NCBI RefSeq assembly: GCF_007301515.1
Contig: NZ_CP041666.1
Span: forward strand, 1,116,001 to 1,180,000
Direction: 5' to 3'
Origin: Radiobacillus deserti
GTDB taxonomy: Bacteria; Bacillota; Bacilli; Bacillales; Amphibacillaceae
Length of the DNA: 64,000 nucleotides
Shown here: positions 32,441 through 40,004 of the stretch, piece by piece
Position numbering within the stretch: position 1 is the stretch's first letter
Layout: the number at the start of each line of letters is the position of its first letter
Made by a program: the position numbers and the translations under genes
The notes under the pieces: model-generated
Databases searched by the model: none
Told to the model about the DNA's origin: nothing
Seen by the model: only the letters and a program-made list of their open reading frames with translations

Positions 32441-32462
32441 GAATATGTATAGTACTATATTC
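32441..32462. promoter_or_regulatory. palindrome in the divergent promoter region of the GerP-like cluster
   Basis: GAATAT at 32441-32446 and ATATTC at 32457-32462 are perfect inverted arms around GTATAGTACT, itself partly symmetrical. The gap between the divergent start codons is only 69 bases, so this site must overlap both promoters. It may be an operator or two face-to-face promoter elements. Confidence 0.4.
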
Positions 32463-32493
32463 AAAAAGTGTAGGAAGCGTGAGGGATATGCCT

Positions 32494-33519
32494 ATGAGTG
32501 AGCTAGAGCAACTAAAAATTGAAAACGCTATGCTACGAAAACAATTAAATGAATTTATCTATTATATCAACCACCTCCCCGCCTTTGAGTATCATTTTGA
32601 CAAAATAAAAGTGGAAAAGGTAAAAGGTACCCTCCAATTAGGGGAGCTGTTGGAAAGTGACAATGATAAAATGGGAATACATAAAATTTTTGTGAAGGAA
32701 TTAGAGATAAGAGAAATAGAAGGGACCGGAACAGTTGGAGTAGGGATAACGGAGAAGAAAGCAAGCAAATCAAAACCAGATATAATTCCTCCGGAAGCGG
32801 CATCTCCAACCATTAAAAAACATTATGAACAAATTAAAGAAACATTAGATATTCAAGTAGTCCCTCTCTTTTTTCAAAAATTAGCTGTAAGAGAGAATGT
32901 ATTAGAGTTAACCTGGGAAAATTTAAAACGAAATTGGGAAGACCTACACAAAGAATATCCTTCATTTAGAGAAAAGGTCAAAGAAAAACTAAAAAAAATA
33001 CACTCAGTTATGAAAAAATACGTTAGCTCCAACATGATTATCAGACCAGATCTTGTAAAAAAAGTGAATGAGGATATAGAGGCACAGCTAAAAGCATGGT
33101 GGCTTCTTTTAGGTCTATCAAATGAAATGATACCGGGGTTTCTTCATCGGTTAAAAAGAGAGGACTTCCAACTAAAAAAAGTTAAGCTTAACGCTGAGGA
33201 AGAAATACTAACTAACATAAAGGATGCTTATCAATTACAGCATCTTCCAATGTCATTACAGGTTTTAGATGATTACGAAGTTGTTCTAGATGCGTTATAC
33301 ACCCAGTTGTTAGTTCCTATTAATAAGGTAGATAAGGATCAAGAGTTCATTTGGGAAATATATCAGGGAGCTAGCCGAGCATTTGAATCGGAGTTTAATG
33401 TCGACATTAATTTAGATGCGGAAAACCTAGCCTTTTTGTTGTCTAACATCATGGAGCAAACCAAACTTATTCCGAAATACTTAGTGTTAGAGCTTGGTGT
33501 AAAGGTCATTGCAGAATAA
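32494..33519 (+). CDS. GerPC-like N-terminus joined to a DehI-like domain
   Basis: A 341-residue protein with two parts. Residues 1-30 form a probable coiled coil (LEQLKIENAMLRKQLNEF), followed at 32-50 by EYHFDKIKVEKVKGTLQLG, which matches the GerPC element EYNFDQLKIERLDGTLHIG. From about residue 99 (PPEAASPTIKKHYEQIKETL) through VVPLFFQKLAVRENVLELTW to the end it resembles the DehI family, best known from D,L-2-haloacid dehalogenase, including a second weaker repeat near EEEILTNIKDAYQLQHLPM. A chemical activity cannot be claimed; catalytic residues were not confirmed. The ATG at 32494 has GAGGG eight bases upstream; a GTG at 32479 and an ATG at 32488 are alternatives. It is divergent from the HSP20 and GerPF-like pair. 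Confidence 0.7.
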   Translation: MSELEQLKIENAMLRKQLNEFIYYINHLPAFEYHFDKIKVEKVKGTLQLGELLESDNDKMGIHKIFVKELEIREIEGTGTVGVGITEKKASKSKPDIIPPEAASPTIKKHYEQIKETLDIQVVPLFFQKLAVRENVLELTWENLKRNWEDLHKEYPSFREKVKEKLKKIHSVMKKYVSSNMIIRPDLVKKVNEDIEAQLKAWWLLLGLSNEMIPGFLHRLKREDFQLKKVKLNAEEEILTNIKDAYQLQHLPMSLQVLDDYEVVLDALYTQLLVPINKVDKDQEFIWEIYQGASRAFESEFNVDINLDAENLAFLLSNIMEQTKLIPKYLVLELGVKVIAE

Positions 33520-33559
33520 AAAGCGAGAAGAAATCGTTCATAGATTTTTCTCGCTTTTT
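33518..33559. terminator. bidirectional terminator between the GerPC-like gene and uppP
   Basis: AAAAAGCGAGAA and TTCTCGCTTTTT are perfect arms, extended by AAATC/GATTT, with A/T tracts on both sides. Confidence 0.9.
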
Positions 33560-33567
33560 ATTATTTC

Positions 33568-34389
33568 TTATAAAAGAAGAATTGCGATAACCCCTGCGAG
33601 AACACAATAGTAGGTAAAGTATTTCAAATTTCCTTTAGCCATAATGTTCATAAACCATTTTAAAGAGAAATAGGAAGCAAGTATAGATGCAAGAAAAGCT
33701 AAGAGATACGGAATCCATAAGACGTCAATGTTTGGATCTCCTACAATGTCTTCGATGGAAAGCAACAAAGTACCAAGACTAACTGGAATATATAATAGGA
33801 AAGAAAAACGTAACGCTGTATCTTGTTTCAAACCAAGTAGCATAGCGGCTACGATTGTAGAACCAGATCGGCTGATTCCTGGAATCAATGCAACAGCCTG
33901 TGCTAGTCCAATAATGAGTGCCTCTTTAATAGTAATGTTTGCCTCTCCTTTATGGCCTTTAAGATTTCGAATAATCCACAATGCGATTCCTGTAATAATA
34001 AGGGTGATTCCAATCATTTTTGGCGCACTGAACGTTTCGGCAATCTGATCTTCGAATAGAATGCCAATAATTCCAGCAGGGATTGTTGCAATTACTAAAT
34101 AAAAAATAAATTGAAAGTCGGATTTTCCTTCTTGCTTTTTAGAAAATACATATCCTAAACCATTATGTGCAAGTCTCCAAATATCTTGTCTGTATATGAT
34201 CAGGACAGCAATTAATGACCCGAAATTTACGAGGACCTCAAAAGAAAGTCCTTCTAGCTCTATTCCCATAATGTGTTGTAAGAGAACAAGATGCCCACTA
34301 GATGAGATCGGGATTGGCTCTGTAAACCCTTGGAATAAACCTAAAAATATATACTTTAAAACAATCCACATGCTTATAAAACTATCCAT
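33568..34389 (-). CDS. uppP: undecaprenyl-diphosphatase (BacA/UppP family)
   Basis: Membrane enzyme that removes a phosphate from undecaprenyl diphosphate to recycle the lipid carrier for peptidoglycan; extra copies give bacitracin resistance. It has 273 residues and about eight helices. The two family signatures are present: the Glu-rich motif as QGFTEPIPISSSGHLVLLQH and the second as PGISRSGSTIVAAMLLG. The EPIPISSSGH form differs from the EFLP form of many BacA proteins, so it may be one of several paralogues in this genome. The ATG at 34389 has AGGAG nine bases upstream. Confidence 0.93.
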   Translation of the reverse strand: MDSFISMWIVLKYIFLGLFQGFTEPIPISSSGHLVLLQHIMGIELEGLSFEVLVNFGSLIAVLIIYRQDIWRLAHNGLGYVFSKKQEGKSDFQFIFYLVIATIPAGIIGILFEDQIAETFSAPKMIGITLIITGIALWIIRNLKGHKGEANITIKEALIIGLAQAVALIPGISRSGSTIVAAMLLGLKQDTALRFSFLLYIPVSLGTLLLSIEDIVGDPNIDVLWIPYLLAFLASILASYFSLKWFMNIMAKGNLKYFTYYCVLAGVIAILLL

Positions 34390-34493
34390 GAACAATCGCT
34401 CCTAACGTATTATTATTGCCAATATTTACTGTAGAAATAGTCACATACCCAGAATCCTCTGAATAATCTGTAGCAGAAGGAGGAGGTATTGAG

Positions 34494-34814
34494 ATGAAAA
34501 GATCACACAACCACCATCATATATACGACTTGTGCCATAAACATATGAATAAATATGTGTTAGTTGAACTCGTAGATGGTGCCAAAGTGGATGGTATTAT
34601 TACAGGGTTAGATGATGACAATGTGTACATGGCCGTACCACTGGAAGCGAATGAAATGTATCCGGATTATGGAGATTACCGATTTGGACCATGGGGCTAT
34701 CCTGGCTATCCATATGGCTATGGTTATGGATATGGGTATCCACCAAATCGTTTCCGTCGATTAATTCTTCCGCTAGCAGCACTTGCAACCATTAGTGCAC
34801 TTCCTTGGTACTAG
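34494..34814 (+). CDS. Sm-like protein with a Tyr/Gly/Pro-rich tail
   Basis: A 106-residue protein. A His-rich start (SHNHHHIYDLCHKHMNKYV) leads into an Sm-like strand pattern, VELVDGAKVDGIITGLDDDN followed by VYMAVP, as in small RNA-binding or translation-associated folds. Then comes a low-complexity segment of Gly, Tyr and Pro (WGYPGYPYGYGYGYGYPP) and a hydrophobic, basic C-terminus (RFRRLILPLAALATISALPWY). GGAGGAGG precedes the ATG. Such proteins recur in sporeformers and the YG-rich part resembles coat proteins; location in the spore coat is inferred. It is followed by a terminator. Confidence 0.8.
   Translation: MKRSHNHHHIYDLCHKHMNKYVLVELVDGAKVDGIITGLDDDNVYMAVPLEANEMYPDYGDYRFGPWGYPGYPYGYGYGYGYPPNRFRRLILPLAALATISALPWY
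34693..34743 (+). repeat. GGNTAT-type tandem repeat in the coding region
   Basis: Imperfect hexamer units reading GGCTAT, GGTTAT, GGATAT and GGGTAT encode alternating Gly-Tyr. Slippage could change the number of units between strains. Confidence 0.75.
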
Positions 34815-34825
34815 ACTGCAACAAG

Positions 34826-34855
34826 AAACCCTTGCCAGAAAAAAGGCAAGGGTTT
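34826..34855. terminator. terminator after the Sm-like gene
   Basis: AAACCCTTGCC and GGCAAGGGTTT form a perfect 11-bp stem with an eight-base loop. Confidence 0.85.
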
Positions 34856-34877
34856 ACTTCCTTTATAAACAAACGTG

Positions 34878-35054
34878 TTATTCTGACTTTTGTCTTAGGC
34901 CGCCCTCTCCTAAGGCAATAATTGCTACTAGGAAAATGACAGCTAGAATAAGAACAGAACCGATTTCAAATGACTCACCAGCCATATTGCTTAGAACATA
35001 TGTAACTAGAAAACTTAATAGGAAAGCCCATATTGCTGAAACAATAATTCGCAC
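34878..35054 (-). CDS. yjzD: DUF2929-like small membrane protein (YjzD)
   Basis: A 58-residue protein with two membrane helices (IIVSAIWAFLLSFLVTYVL and SVLILAVIFLVAIIAL) and the connecting NMAGESFEIG. The GTG at 35054 has GAGG eight bases upstream; a frame from 35063 begins inside that site. The length, topology and position upstream of yjaV-med-fabH agree with B. subtilis YjzD. No function is known to me. The symbol rests on recall of gene order. Confidence 0.75.
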   Translation of the reverse strand: MRIIVSAIWAFLLSFLVTYVLSNMAGESFEIGSVLILAVIFLVAIIALGEGGLRQKSE

Positions 35055-35192
35055 AACGATCACCTCTATCTATAGACATTCTTAAATTAAGTTTACCAAA
35101 AGCTTATAAAAAAATAAACAGAAATCATTCTTTATTCAAAAATACGGTGACCATTACATAAACTATGTTAAGGATAAAGGGAGGTTCTGTTC

Positions 35193-35768
35193 ATGATTGT
35201 GATTCATAACTGTTTTCATTGGATTGGGTATCACCTTATTCAAAAGTTTTTAGAGGAAGGGTATGAAGTGACTGGTTGTGACTCTATACAAAGTGAGAAA
35301 AAGGAAAATCTCCACATGTTTGTAGGGAGAAATAGTCACTTTGAATTTGTCGATACATTACCTGAAAACCGAATTGCAGATAACGATGTTATATATATCG
35401 ATGTTCAATCTAATTTGTTATCAATTCAAAACCAACAAAACGATACACATACCATCAACATCCCTATGTTATTTGGACCGTTTATGGATCGTGATAAAGA
35501 CGGATTTTATGAAAAAGAAAATTATATTTCTTTTGATTCTGAAACATTCCAGGAGGAAGCAATATGGATTGACGACTATATGGAGGTACTGTGGAGTATT
35601 TTAATGGATAATCCGTCATCTAAAGATTGGGTAGTGAAGCCTTTCTCAAAGTCCGTAAGACAAGAGGAGGATGAAGATAACGTTTTGTATATCAGGCAAA
35701 CAGAACCTACTGCGAACCGGTTAAAACAGTTAGAGGAACATTACCAAACCTTTGCCAACATTTACTAA
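35193..35768 (+). CDS. YjaV-like protein with a Rossmann-type N-terminus
   Basis: A 191-residue soluble protein. The first 30 residues (IVIHNCFHWIGYHLIQKF and then EEGYEVTGCDSI) resemble the nucleotide-binding start of NAD-dependent epimerases, but the glycine motif is degenerate. The remainder is acidic, with SFDSETFQEEAIWIDDYM recalling the C-terminal part of such enzymes. AAGGGAGG precedes the ATG. In B. subtilis yjaV lies in the same place before med, hence the tentative name. It looks like a reduced, possibly non-catalytic epimerase. Confidence 0.65.
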   Translation: MIVIHNCFHWIGYHLIQKFLEEGYEVTGCDSIQSEKKENLHMFVGRNSHFEFVDTLPENRIADNDVIYIDVQSNLLSIQNQQNDTHTINIPMLFGPFMDRDKDGFYEKENYISFDSETFQEEAIWIDDYMEVLWSILMDNPSSKDWVVKPFSKSVRQEEDEDNVLYIRQTEPTANRLKQLEEHYQTFANIY

Positions 35769-35865
35769 TGTAATCAGATTGTAAAATGAAAGTCGTTTAC
35801 CTCCTACTTTATACAAGGTAGAATAGTACTAGTAATGTTAACTGTACGGAATAGGAGTGCGCAGA

Positions 35866-36825
35866 TTGAAAAAAGTAGCTTCTTTATTCATCATATGTAT
35901 CGTTTTAGCTCTACTTTCAAGCTGTAGTTTGAATTCACAGCCTGAGAATATAAACAAAGTAGGGATGTTAGTGGAAGGCTCTATTAATGATCAATCTTGG
36001 GGAAGTAAAGGATATAAAGGATTGTTAGAAATAAAAGAAGAGTTTAATGTAGATGTTTATTTCAAAGAAGGGATTACGACCCAGCAGCAAGTGAATCAAG
36101 CAATCGAAGAGTTTTCTAATCAGGGAGTTAATCTTGTTTTCGGACATAGTAGTATATATGGAAAAATGTTTAAGGATATAGTAAATGAATACCCAGATAT
36201 TCATTTTGTTTACTTTAATGGTGGATATAGCGATGATAATTTAACAAGCCTTAATTTCAGCTCCCATGCTATGGGGTTTTTTGGTGGTATGGTTGCAGGA
36301 AAGATGACTGAAACGAATCAAGTTGGAATTATCGCTTCCCATGAATGGCAACCAGAAATTGAAGGATTTTATGAAGGGGTGAATTATCAAAACCCTGAAG
36401 CAGAAGTGAAGATGGAGTTTGTGAATAGTTGGGATAATACGGATCGTGCTATTAAATTGTATAAATCCTTAACCAAAGAAAATGTTGATGTGTTTTATCC
36501 TGCTGGTGATTCTTTTAGTGTACCTATCATTAATCGAGTACGTGAAGCAGGTCTTTATGCAATCGGATTTATCTCAAATCAATCGGACTTAGGAGAAAAC
36601 ACAGTCTTAACGAGCACGATGCAATACGTGAATCGTTTATATGTACAAGCTGCCAAGGATTTTGAGCAAGGGGAACTTGAAGGTGGAGTATTTACATTTG
36701 ACTTTCAAGATGATGTCGTTGAGATGGGAACATTTAGTCCAAAGGTCCCTGAGTCTTATGTAAAAGAGCTTGAAAAGCATATTGAGAATTACAAGGAAGA
36801 TGGGTTATTGCCAAATGAAAGGTAG
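35866..36825 (+). CDS. med: Med-like BMP-family lipoprotein
   Basis: Lipoprotein of the BMP/PnrA substrate-binding family, 319 residues (B. subtilis Med 317). The signal peptide ends in the lipobox LLSSCS, so the Cys would be lipidated and the protein anchored outside the membrane. BMP marks are KVGMLVEGSINDQSWGSKGY, VFGHSSIYGKMF, HFVYFNGGYSD and MVAGKMTETNQVGIIASHEW. Med is a positive regulator of comK in B. subtilis; the mechanism is not visible here. The TTG at 35866 has AGGAG eight bases upstream and is preferred to the GTG at 35857. The small comZ gene that follows med in B. subtilis was not found. Confidence 0.9.
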   Translation: MKKVASLFIICIVLALLSSCSLNSQPENINKVGMLVEGSINDQSWGSKGYKGLLEIKEEFNVDVYFKEGITTQQQVNQAIEEFSNQGVNLVFGHSSIYGKMFKDIVNEYPDIHFVYFNGGYSDDNLTSLNFSSHAMGFFGGMVAGKMTETNQVGIIASHEWQPEIEGFYEGVNYQNPEAEVKMEFVNSWDNTDRAIKLYKSLTKENVDVFYPAGDSFSVPIINRVREAGLYAIGFISNQSDLGENTVLTSTMQYVNRLYVQAAKDFEQGELEGGVFTFDFQDDVVEMGTFSPKVPESYVKELEKHIENYKEDGLLPNER

Positions 36826-36852
36826 ACTGACCAATACTGGTCAGTCTTTTTT
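36824..36852 (+). terminator. rho-independent terminator after med
   Basis: AGACTGACCA and TGGTCAGTCT pair perfectly with a four-base loop, then TTTTT. It overlaps the stop region of the convergent minus-strand gene. Confidence 0.92.
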
Positions 36853-37065
36853 CTTTTTTAGCAGCCGATTGGATATTCCTTTTACATAAGGTGACAATTG
36901 GTCATAAGTTTCCATAAGCGTTTGAGCGGTATCGACTAAATCGAATGATTCCTGATCTTTTTCAGACTTGCTAATCTGTGGCGCGTAAGGTCTTAGGTGA
37001 GGGGGAACCCTATAATTAGGGTGGGGGGATTTGCGGTGTTTTTGATTGTCTTTTTGAAAAAACAT
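36841..37065 (-). CDS. YppG-like small protein
   Basis: A 74-residue protein with a basic, Pro-rich first half (SPHPNYRVPPHLRPYAP) and a helical second half (DLVDTAQTLMETYDQLSPYV, then KGISNRLLKKKKD) resembling the YppG family of Bacilli. The ATG at 37065 has AGGAGGTGAAGAT immediately upstream; the longer frame to 37197 is not used because it would translate through the fabH promoter region and that ribosome site. It lies between med and fabH on the opposite strand. Function unknown. Confidence 0.7.
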   Translation of the reverse strand: MFFQKDNQKHRKSPHPNYRVPPHLRPYAPQISKSEKDQESFDLVDTAQTLMETYDQLSPYVKGISNRLLKKKKD

Positions 37066-37159
37066 ATCTTCACCTCCTACTCCATAGTCTATTAATAGAT
37101 AAACAGGATTGAGCAGGCTTTTATCCTGAGGAAAGAAAAAAGAGAAGAAGACAAGGAAC

Positions 37160-37188
37160 TTGAATAAATGGAAAGAATCGATTAAAAT
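37160..37188 (+). promoter_or_regulatory. sigma-A promoter of fabH-fabF
   Basis: TTGAAT (37160-37165), 17 bases, TAAAAT (37183-37188): good -35 and -10 elements 55 bases before the fabH start. Confidence 0.75.
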
Positions 37189-37205
37189 TAGTACCAAGTC
37201 TTAAT
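37187..37205 (+). promoter_or_regulatory. FapR-like operator
   Basis: ATTAGTACCAAGTCTTAAT resembles the FapR repressor site, an imperfect palindrome of the form TTAGTA...TACTAA. It overlaps the -10 and the start point of fabH transcription, where FapR is known to act on fatty-acid genes of Bacilli. Confidence 0.6.
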
Positions 37206-37242
37206 ATTTGATATAAAGTCCAGTTAGGAAAGGATGAAATAC

Positions 37243-38178
37243 ATGAATGCAGGTGTTTTAGGAACTGGGCACTATGTGCCAGACAAAGTAGTAACCAATG
37301 CTGATTTAGAAAAAATAGTCGATACAAGTGATGAGTGGATTCGCACAAGAACAGGAATTGAAGAGAGAAGAATCGCTGAAGATGATATGGATACATCAGA
37401 TATGGCTTATCTAGCGGCTGTTCGTGCTTTAGAGGATGCGAATCTTACAGCACAAGATTTAGATCTTATCTTAGTGGCAACCGTAACTCCTGATACACCA
37501 TTTCCATCTGTTTCTTGTATGATCCAAGAGCGCTTAGGAGCTAAACAAGCGGCAGCAATGGATTTAAGTGCAGCGTGTTCTGGTTTTATGTATGGAATGA
37601 TAACCGCACAACAATTTATTGAAAATGGCGCCTATAAACATATCCTGATTATAGGAGTTGAAAAGCTTTCCAAGATTACAGATTGGTCAGACCGAAATAC
37701 ATGTGTGCTCTTTGGAGATGGTGCTGGTGCTGCAATATTAGGTCCCGTTAAAGAAGGGAAAGGAATCCTTTCCTTTGAGCTTGGGGCAGATGGAGGCGGT
37801 GGCTCTCATTTGTATCAAGAAAAAGACTATATTAGCATGAATGGTCGTGAGGTCTTTAAGTTTGCAGTGAGACAGATGCCAGAATCTAGTGTAAACGTAG
37901 TCGAAAAAATTGGTTTAAATAAAGAGGATGTGGATTATCTGATACCGCATCAGGCAAACATTCGAATTATGGAGGCTGCAAGAGAAAGACTTGGTATCTC
38001 GGAAGAGAAAATGGCTACTTCGGTTCGTAGATATGGAAATACTTCTGCAGCATCCATTCCAATTGCTTTGTCGGAAGGTGCAAAAAGCGGTAAAATAAAA
38101 GAGAATGATTTAGTCGTTTTAGTCGGCTTCGGAGGCGGACTAACTTGGGGAGCAGTAGCCCTTCGCTGGGGTGTTTAA
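37243..38178 (+). CDS. fabH: beta-ketoacyl-ACP synthase III
   Basis: Starts fatty-acid synthesis by condensing a short (branched) acyl-CoA with malonyl-ACP. It has 311 residues (B. subtilis FabHA 312). The catalytic triad is visible as Cys112 in DLSAACSGFMYG, His236 in IPHQANIRI and Asn266 in GNTSAASIP. The start is the ATG at 37243, nine bases after AAAGG; the ATG at 37234 is too close to that site. It is cotranscribed with fabF (50 bases downstream) under a FapR-like operator. Confidence 0.96.
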   Translation: MNAGVLGTGHYVPDKVVTNADLEKIVDTSDEWIRTRTGIEERRIAEDDMDTSDMAYLAAVRALEDANLTAQDLDLILVATVTPDTPFPSVSCMIQERLGAKQAAAMDLSAACSGFMYGMITAQQFIENGAYKHILIIGVEKLSKITDWSDRNTCVLFGDGAGAAILGPVKEGKGILSFELGADGGGGSHLYQEKDYISMNGREVFKFAVRQMPESSVNVVEKIGLNKEDVDYLIPHQANIRIMEAARERLGISEEKMATSVRRYGNTSAASIPIALSEGAKSGKIKENDLVVLVGFGGGLTWGAVALRWGV

Positions 38179-38228
38179 ATAATCTATGAGAGATAGAACA
38201 GAATGTTTGGATGAAGGAGGAGTTTCAA

Positions 38229-39470
38229 TTGGGAAAAAGACGTGTAGTAATTACAGGACTAGGAGCTGTTTCACCCGTAGGAAATGATGTGGAAACGATG
38301 TGGAATAACATTCAATCTGGAACATCAGGGATTGATTATGTTACTAGAGTAAACAAGGATGATTTCCCAGCTAAGGTAGCAGGGGAATTAAAAGATTTTG
38401 ATCCTACGAATTATATGGAGAAGAAAGAAGCAAAGCGTATGGACTTGTTTACGCAATATGCAGTAGCAGCCGCTAAAATGGCAGTCGAAGATGCCAAGCT
38501 TGATATTAACGATGATATCGCACCTCGTGTAGGGGTATGGATTGGTTCAGGAATTGGTGGAATGACCACGTATGAAGAGCAATTTAATAACTTTATTTCA
38601 AAAGGATATCGTCGAGTAAGTCCATTCTTCGTGCCAATGCTTATTCCAGACATGGCAGCTGGTCAAGTGTCTATTCAACTAGGTGCAAAAGGGATTAACT
38701 CTTGTACAGTAACCGCTTGTGCATCCGGAACCAACTCTATCGGAGATGCCTTTAAAGTGATTGAACGTGGAGATGCAGATTATATGATAACGGGCGGCGC
38801 AGAGGCACCGTTAACGAATATGTCGTTTGCTGGCTTCTCCACTGCGAAAGCTTTGTCTTTTAACGAGGACCCAAACACTGCAAGCCGTCCATTTGATAAA
38901 AACCGTAATGGATTTGTTATGGGAGAAGGGGCAGGTATCCTTGTGCTAGAATCCCTTGAATCTGCACTTGAACGTGGGGCTACGATTTATGGAGAAATTG
39001 TTGGCTATGGCTCATCAGGTGATGCACATCACATTACAAGCCCTGCACCAGAGGGGGAAGGCGCTAGCCGAGCTATGAAACAAGCGATTGAAGACGCAGA
39101 TATTCAAGTTACAGATATTGGGTACATTAATGCCCACGGTACTAGCACTGAATTAAATGACCCCTTTGAAACAAATGCGATTAAGACCGTATTCGGTGAG
39201 CATGCCTATAAGCTAGCTGTTTCTTCTACGAAATCGATGACTGGCCATCTGTTAGGTGCGGCTGGTGCGATAGAGGCAATTATTTCTCTTAAAGCATTGC
39301 AAGATAGTATCTTGCCACCAACTATTAATTATGAAACGCCAGACCCAGATTGTGATCTGGATTATGTACCAAACGAAGCAAGAAAACAAGAGTTTGACTA
39401 TGCATTAAGTAATTCACTTGGGTTCGGTGGTCACAATGCTACCATTATCTTTAAAAAGCATGTAGGTTAA
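38229..39470 (+). CDS. fabF: beta-ketoacyl-ACP synthase II
   Basis: Elongating condensing enzyme of fatty-acid synthesis, 413 residues as in B. subtilis FabF. Active-site marks: Cys164 in VTACASGTNSI, His303 in NAHGTSTELND, Lys and His340 in STKSMTGHLLGAAG, plus SNSLGFGGHNA at the end. It starts at TTG (38229) with AAGGAGG eight bases upstream; an ATG at 38211 is part of that ribosome region. It is the second gene of fabH-fabF and ends at a strong terminator. Confidence 0.96.
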   Translation: MGKRRVVITGLGAVSPVGNDVETMWNNIQSGTSGIDYVTRVNKDDFPAKVAGELKDFDPTNYMEKKEAKRMDLFTQYAVAAAKMAVEDAKLDINDDIAPRVGVWIGSGIGGMTTYEEQFNNFISKGYRRVSPFFVPMLIPDMAAGQVSIQLGAKGINSCTVTACASGTNSIGDAFKVIERGDADYMITGGAEAPLTNMSFAGFSTAKALSFNEDPNTASRPFDKNRNGFVMGEGAGILVLESLESALERGATIYGEIVGYGSSGDAHHITSPAPEGEGASRAMKQAIEDADIQVTDIGYINAHGTSTELNDPFETNAIKTVFGEHAYKLAVSSTKSMTGHLLGAAGAIEAIISLKALQDSILPPTINYETPDPDCDLDYVPNEARKQEFDYALSNSLGFGGHNATIIFKKHVG

Positions 39471-39485
39471 TCGTTTAAAAACATA

Positions 39486-39520
39486 AAGAACATGTCCCTT
39501 AAGGGATATGTTCTTTTTTT
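39486..39520 (+). terminator. rho-independent terminator after fabF
   Basis: AAGAACAT(G)TCCCTT and AAGGGATATGTTCTT pair, then a run of Ts to 39520. Confidence 0.9.
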
Positions 39521-39636
39521 TGTTTTCATCCTTACGTTCATCCAAATATATGTCTTTTCTATTACAAATGTAGCATGTTTCGGTACGGACAAGCATAGGA
39601 TTATAGTACATTTAATAGAACAGGTATGGTGATTAA

Positions 39637-39849
39637 ATGGGATTCGTGTTGTTATTCTTAATTGGTTTCGGTTTCGCAGTATCCGGTGGTGTGACTCTTA
39701 TTACGTATTTGAACTTTATACCCGCAGGTCTTTCTTTAACGAACTATTTTTTGTTTATTCAAGGTAGAATCGAATGCTACCTGCTTCCAATTGGTCTAAT
39801 CCTTATGCTTATTTCCATTTCTCGAATCCCAAATATTCCAGTTAAATAA
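39637..39849 (+). CDS. small membrane protein, 70 aa
   Basis: A 70-residue protein with two hydrophobic helices (GFVLLFLIGFGFAVSGGVTL and CYLLPIGLILMLISIS) and a short polar link (LTNYFLFIQGRIE). The ribosome site is weak (AGGTATGGTG), which lowers confidence. It lies between the fabF terminator and yjbA. I do not recognise the family. Confidence 0.6.
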   Translation: MGFVLLFLIGFGFAVSGGVTLITYLNFIPAGLSLTNYFLFIQGRIECYLLPIGLILMLISISRIPNIPVK

Positions 39850-40004
39850 AGGGCATGAAGAATAATTATTCCTTTTGCTGGTCATAATGTATGGTAAAAA
39901 GATTGCTTCGATCGTCTAAAAAGCTAAGCTCCTATAGTAACGAGCTAATGAAGCATTATTTGATGGATATTCACACACACATTACGGTAAAGCGGGGGAT
40001 TCAT

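Noticed and set aside
34783..35085. Plus-strand frame of 100 codons
   Set aside because: Crosses the terminator after the Sm-like gene and is antisense to the yjzD-type membrane gene.
36841..37197. Longer version of the YppG-like gene
   Set aside because: It would start inside the fabH promoter and translate through AGGAGGTGAAGAT, which marks the ATG at 37065 as the start.
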